Assembly (NCBI GenBank): GCA_902363515.1
Contig: CABJAN010000010.1
Span: 66,160 to 130,159 of the forward strand
Reading direction: 5' to 3'
From: Bacillota bacterium
GTDB lineage: Bacteria > Bacillota > Clostridia > Lachnospirales > Lachnospiraceae
Length of the DNA stretch: 64,000 nt
Of this stretch, positions 60,798-64,000 are shown in pieces. Both the position numbers and the translations under genes were made by a program. The notes beneath the pieces are model-generated. The model was given only the letters and a program-made list of their open reading frames with translations. It did no database searches and had not been told where the DNA came from. The number at the start of each line of letters is the position of its first letter. Positions within the stretch are counted from its first letter, which is position 1.

Positions 60798-61052
60798 ATG
60801 AAAGATTATATTGAGGAACGGGCGGTTGAGATTGCGGAATATATTATAGAAACAAAGGCTACGGTGCGGCAGACAGCGAAGAAGTTTGGGATTAGTAAGT
60901 CTACGGTTCATAAAGACTGCACAGAACGTCTCCTCCAGATAAACCCTTCTCTGGCCGCGGAAGCCAGAAAGGTTTTGGATGTGAACAAGCAGGAACGTCA
61001 TATACGTGGTGGACTGGCCACCAGGGAAAAATATCTGCACCAACATGGATAA
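60798..61052 (+). CDS. spoIIID: Sporulation transcriptional regulator SpoIIID
   Basis: 84 residues, the normal length. The sequence 'MKDYIEERAVEIAEYII', the helix-turn-helix 'TVRQTAKKFGISKSTVHKD' and the basic C-terminus 'NKQERHIRGGLATREKYL' are characteristic of this mother-cell regulator, which acts after sigma-E to switch on and off coat and cortex genes. I start at ATG 60798; the frame opens earlier at 60783 inside the hairpin. It is not clearly co-transcribed with the YfhO gene. Confidence 0.95.
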   Translation: MKDYIEERAVEIAEYIIETKATVRQTAKKFGISKSTVHKDCTERLLQINPSLAAEARKVLDVNKQERHIRGGLATREKYLHQHG

Positions 61053-61070
61053 AAAATGTGGAAATGGTTC

Positions 61071-61099
61071 TTGTATCTTAAATAAGCCAAGAGTATAAT
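61071..61099 (+). promoter_or_regulatory. Promoter of the MATE exporter
   Basis: TTGTAT (61071-61076) and TATAAT (61094-61099) separated by 17 bases, 32 bases before the start codon. Confidence 0.78.
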
Positions 61100-61131
61100 G
61101 ACTTGAGAAACAAAAAGGAAGGGGGCTTATT

Positions 61132-62475
61132 ATGGATACCAAGAACCGTTTTTTCTCAAATGCAGACTTACGGAGACTGATTATACCGCTGATTATTGAC
61201 CAGTTTCTCCAGGCTTTTGTGGGACTTGCGGATTCCATTATGGTAGCCAGCGTAGGGGAAGCGGCAGTTTCCGGAGTTTCGCTGATTGATACTATTATGG
61301 TTCTGATTCTCAATATTTTTACAGCGCTTGCCACAGGAGGGGCTGTCATTGCAGGGCAGTTTTTAGGGAAAAAGAGAGGAGAAATGGCCTGCAAATCTAC
61401 CAATCAGTTGGTTTCCTTTACGTTGAAAGCATCTTTGGTGGTTATGGTGCTGTGTTATTTTGGAAGGAATTTTATTACGCATGTGGTGTTCGGAAAAATT
61501 GAAGCAGACGTGATGTATAACTGTAATGTATATATGCTCATTGTTTTTGCTTCTATTCCAATGACAGCTTTGTACAATGCAGGGGCTGCCATCTATCGTG
61601 CCATGGGAAATTCTTCTGTTGCCATGAAAATTTCGTTGCTAATGAATGCCATTAACTTAGGCGGAAATGCACTGCTGATTTTTGGCTTTCACATGGGAGT
61701 AGAAGGTGTGGCAATTCCAACCCTGGTTTCCAGGACTGTTGCATGTGTGATTATGATGTTTTTGCTGAATAACCAGAAGCAGACCTTGCACCTTTTCCAT
61801 CCATTTTCTTTTAAAACAGACTGGGGATTGCTGAAAAAGATTTTATATATCGGTATTCCTAATGGGCTGGAAAACAGTATGTTTCAGTTGGGAAAGATTC
61901 TGGTTCTGAGTATTGTTACCAGCTTTGGAACAGCCTCTATTGCAGCCAATGCGGTTTCTAACAATGTAGCTACATTTGCAGTGCTTCCAGGGATGTCCAT
62001 TGGGTTTGCTATCTTGACGGTAGGCGCTCAATGTGTGGGAGCCGGAGATTATGAACAGGTAAGTTATTATACGAAGAAGCTTATAAAAATAGTGTATGTA
62101 TCTTTGGTTGCCGCTAATATTTTAGTGGTATTGGCTGTCCCTTTTATTATTGAGATTTATGGTCTGTCTCCAGAAGCAAGCCAGTATGCACACAAAATTT
62201 TAATCCATCATTCGATTTGTGCAGTGACGATATGGCCATTATCTTTTTCCCTGCCAAATACACTAAGAGCAGCAGCAGATGTAACGTATACTATGATTTT
62301 GTCCATTATTTCCATGTGGGTGTTCCGAATTGGATTTAGCGTGGTGCTGGGCGTATATCTCCATATGGGAGTGTTTGGTGTGTGGGTGGCCATGACCATT
62401 GACTGGCTGTTTCGTGCAATTTGTTTTGTGATACGCTATCTTAGGGGGAAATGGAAACACGCGGCATTAGTGTAA
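61132..62475 (+). CDS. MATE-family efflux transporter
   Basis: 447 residues with twelve predicted helices in two MatE repeats ('LIIDQFLQAFVGLADSIMVA' in the first; 'IPNGLENSMFQLGKILVLSI' in the second). The family exports drugs or metabolites with Na+ or H+. AGGAAGGGGG precedes the ATG. The second half is closely related to the truncated pseudogene at 8287-8967, so two paralogues existed in this region. Substrate unknown. Confidence 0.92.
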   Translation: MDTKNRFFSNADLRRLIIPLIIDQFLQAFVGLADSIMVASVGEAAVSGVSLIDTIMVLILNIFTALATGGAVIAGQFLGKKRGEMACKSTNQLVSFTLKASLVVMVLCYFGRNFITHVVFGKIEADVMYNCNVYMLIVFASIPMTALYNAGAAIYRAMGNSSVAMKISLLMNAINLGGNALLIFGFHMGVEGVAIPTLVSRTVACVIMMFLLNNQKQTLHLFHPFSFKTDWGLLKKILYIGIPNGLENSMFQLGKILVLSIVTSFGTASIAANAVSNNVATFAVLPGMSIGFAILTVGAQCVGAGDYEQVSYYTKKLIKIVYVSLVAANILVVLAVPFIIEIYGLSPEASQYAHKILIHHSICAVTIWPLSFSLPNTLRAAADVTYTMILSIISMWVFRIGFSVVLGVYLHMGVFGVWVAMTIDWLFRAICFVIRYLRGKWKHAALV

Positions 62476-62669
62476 AAGCTGAGCAGGACAATAAGAAACA
62501 TGGTTCTTTAGATATCTTTTTGTTTTGCATACAAGAGAGAGAGGAGATATGTCCGTAACAGGCTTTTGGTGCCAGAGTTTTATGTGAATCTCGTTAATAA
62601 AGAGAGAGGCAGTGCAAAAAAAGAGGAAATACAGCATGGATTTCAGCAAATTTCACGAATAAAAATCCC
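62476..62669. other. Intergenic stretch without recognised features
   Basis: No gene, terminator or RNA motif could be supported between the MATE stop and the guaA promoter. In particular no purine riboswitch core was recognised. Confidence 0.5.
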
Positions 62670-62698
62670 TTGAAAATTCAGAAATCGTATTTTATAAT
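62670..62698 (+). promoter_or_regulatory. Promoter of guaA
   Basis: TTGAAA (62670-62675) and TATAAT (62693-62698) separated by 17 bases, 39 bases before the guaA start codon. Confidence 0.8.
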
Positions 62699-62737
62699 TT
62701 AAGCTATCTTTTGAAAAACAGACAGGAGGATACTTCT

Positions 62738-64000
62738 TTGAAGAGAGAAACCGTTATCGTACTGGACTTTGGCGGTCAGTATAATCAGTTGATTGCAAGA
62801 CGTGTACGTGAATGTAATGTATACTGTGAAATTTATTCTTATAAAACAGACATTGAGAAGATTAAGGAAATTCAGCCAAAAGGAATTATCTTTACCGGAG
62901 GTCCTAACAGCGTTTACCTTCAGGATTCTCCAACCTACACAAAGGAAATTTTTGAGTTAGGTATTCCGGTTCTCGGCATTTGCTATGGTTCTCAGCTTAT
63001 GATGCACCTGTTAGGCGGAAAAGTAGAGAAGGCTCCTGTAAGAGAATACGGAAAAATTGAAGTAACCGTAGACCAGAATTCAAAACTTTTCCAGAATGTA
63101 TCTGAGAAGACCATTTGCTGGATGAGCCACAACGATTATATTTCTCAGATTGCTCCCGGATTCCGAATTTGCGCGAATACACCGGACTGTCCTGTGGCGG
63201 CAGTGGAATACCAGGAAAAGAATCTCTATGCTACCCAGTTCCATCCGGAAGTTCTGCATACCCAGGAAGGCAAAACCATGCTTTCTAATTTTGTATATGA
63301 AATCTGCAAATGCTCCGGCGACTGGAAGATGGACTCTTTTGTGGAAGAATCCATTGCAGCAATTCGGAAAAAAGTAGGAAACGGAAAAGTCCTCTGTGCC
63401 CTTTCCGGTGGAGTAGATTCTTCTGTGGCAGCGGTTATGATGTCAAAGGCAGTGGGCAATCAGCTCACTTGCGTATTTGTAGATCATGGACTTCTTCGTA
63501 AAAATGAGGGAGATGAAGTAGAAGCTGTTTTCGGACCAACAGGTTCCTATGACTTAAATTTCATTCGTGTAGATGCCCAGGAGCGGTTTTATGAAAAGCT
63601 AAAAGGCGTGGAAGAGCCAGAACAGAAGCGTAAAATCATTGGAGAAGAATTTATTCGTGTATTTGAAGAAGAAGCCAAGAAAATCGGTGCAGTAGACTTC
63701 CTGGTGCAGGGAACCATCTACCCGGACGTAGTAGAGAGCGGTGTAGGAGGAGAGTCCACAGTAATTAAATCTCACCACAACGTAGGTGGGCTGCCGGATT
63801 ATGTTGATTTTAAAGAAATCATCGAACCATTGCGCAGTTTATTTAAAGATGAAGTAAGAAAAGCCGGTCTGGAGCTTGGAATCCCGGAATACCTGGTGTT
63901 TAGACAGCCATTTCCAGGGCCAGGGCTTGGCGTTCGTATCGTTGGAGAAGTAACAGCAGAAAAAGTGCGTATGGTTCAGGATGCAGATGCAATCTGGAGA
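62738..64000 (+). CDS. guaA: GMP synthase (glutamine-hydrolysing), 3' end outside window
   Basis: The first 421 codons of an enzyme of normally about 515 residues that converts XMP to GMP. TTG start preceded by AGGAGG. The class I glutamine amidotransferase domain has '[15 protein letters not shown]', the nucleophile Cys in 'GICYGSQLM' and 'QFHPEV'; the ATP-pyrophosphatase domain has '[14 protein letters not shown]', then '[13 protein letters not shown]' and '[13 protein letters not shown]'. The frame stays open to the last base of the window. Confidence 0.95.
   Translation, partial: MKRETVIVLDFGGQYNQLIARRVRECNVYCEIYSYKTDIEKIKEIQPKGIIFTGGPNSVYLQDSPTYTKEIFELGIPVLGICYGSQLMMHLLGGKVEKAPVREYGKIEVTVDQNSKLFQNVSEKTICWMSHNDYISQIAPGFRICANTPDCPVAAVEYQEKNLYATQFHPEVLHTQEGKTMLSNFVYEICKCSGDWKMDSFVEESIAAIRKKVGNGKVLCALSGGVDSSVAAVMMSKAVGNQLTCVFVDHGLLRKNEGDEVEAVFGPTGSYDLNFIRVDAQERFYEKLKGVEEPEQKRKIIGEEFIRVFEEEAKKIGAVDFLVQGTIYPDVVESGVGGESTVIKSHHNVGGLPDYVDFKEIIEPLRSLFKDEVRKAGLELGIPEYLVFRQPFPGPGLGVRIVGEVTAEKVRMVQDADAIWR

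Noticed and set aside
62476..62737. Purine riboswitch or T-box in the guaA leader
   Set aside because: No conserved riboswitch core or T-box sequence was visible.

Overview
The window looks like chromosome of an anaerobic, spore-forming Firmicute of the family Lachnospiraceae, probably Blautia-like. The evidence is moderate-to-low GC, strong AGGAGG ribosome binding sites, several TTG/GTG starts, sporulation genes (GerA-type receptor, spoIIR, spoIIID, a SPOCS/LysM coat-like protein) and the families present (MATE exporters, a GH125 mannosidase remnant, Rpn-type nuclease, DUF3791). No rRNA, tRNA, CRISPR array, complete insertion sequence or prophage was seen. Start codons are assigned from ribosome binding sites where these disagree with the longest open frame.

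Layout. 1-5.8 kb: tail of a P-type cation ATPase, a class Ic aspartate aminotransferase, then a cell-wall block (L,D-transpeptidase, ddl, murF). 5.9-10.7 kb: an accessory strip with an AlbA_2/ATPase regulator, a very long hairpin, a second degenerate copy of the murF 3' end, a GH125 pseudogene fused at a deletion junction to half a MATE exporter, a hicAB toxin-antitoxin pair and a carboxylesterase remnant. 10.7-17 kb: plsC, a PrcB-like lipoprotein, a SPOCS/LysM protein, three unknown membrane proteins, a 5'-truncated Rpn nuclease and a structured intergenic element. 17-24 kb: ispE, a GntR regulator, GerA and a fused GerB-GerC receptor gene, spoIIR, murI, DUF1934. 24-30.5 kb: a six-gene operon of zinc-ribbon membrane proteins, a cell-wall amidase, a class A beta-lactamase-like hydrolase and a histidine-rich metal exporter. 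30.7-36.8 kb: a PBECR-like nuclease, a sugar acetyltransferase, a Na/Pi transporter with probable PHO boxes, a CmpB-type membrane protein, a NUDIX hydrolase and a D,D-carboxypeptidase. 36.9-40.8 kb: a URO-D-family/GPH transporter/PucR-type regulator cluster. 41-46 kb: exported foldase, PBP2a-like transpeptidase and an MBL-fold lipoprotein.

46-54 kb holds the most interesting locus: two homologous four-gene cassettes (ECF sigma factor, six-helix membrane protein, ABC ATPase, ABC-2 permease) flanking a zinc alcohol dehydrogenase. The membrane protein sits where an anti-sigma factor normally lies, so the arrangement suggests paired envelope-sensing export modules. 54-64 kb: a DUF3791/NADAR remnant, a two-component system divergent from a GtrA/GT2/YfhO glycosylation cluster, spoIIID with its ribosome binding site inside a hairpin, a full-length MATE exporter paralogous to the fragment at 8.3 kb, and the first 421 codons of guaA.

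All functions are read from motifs and family knowledge; no searches or structure predictions were run.
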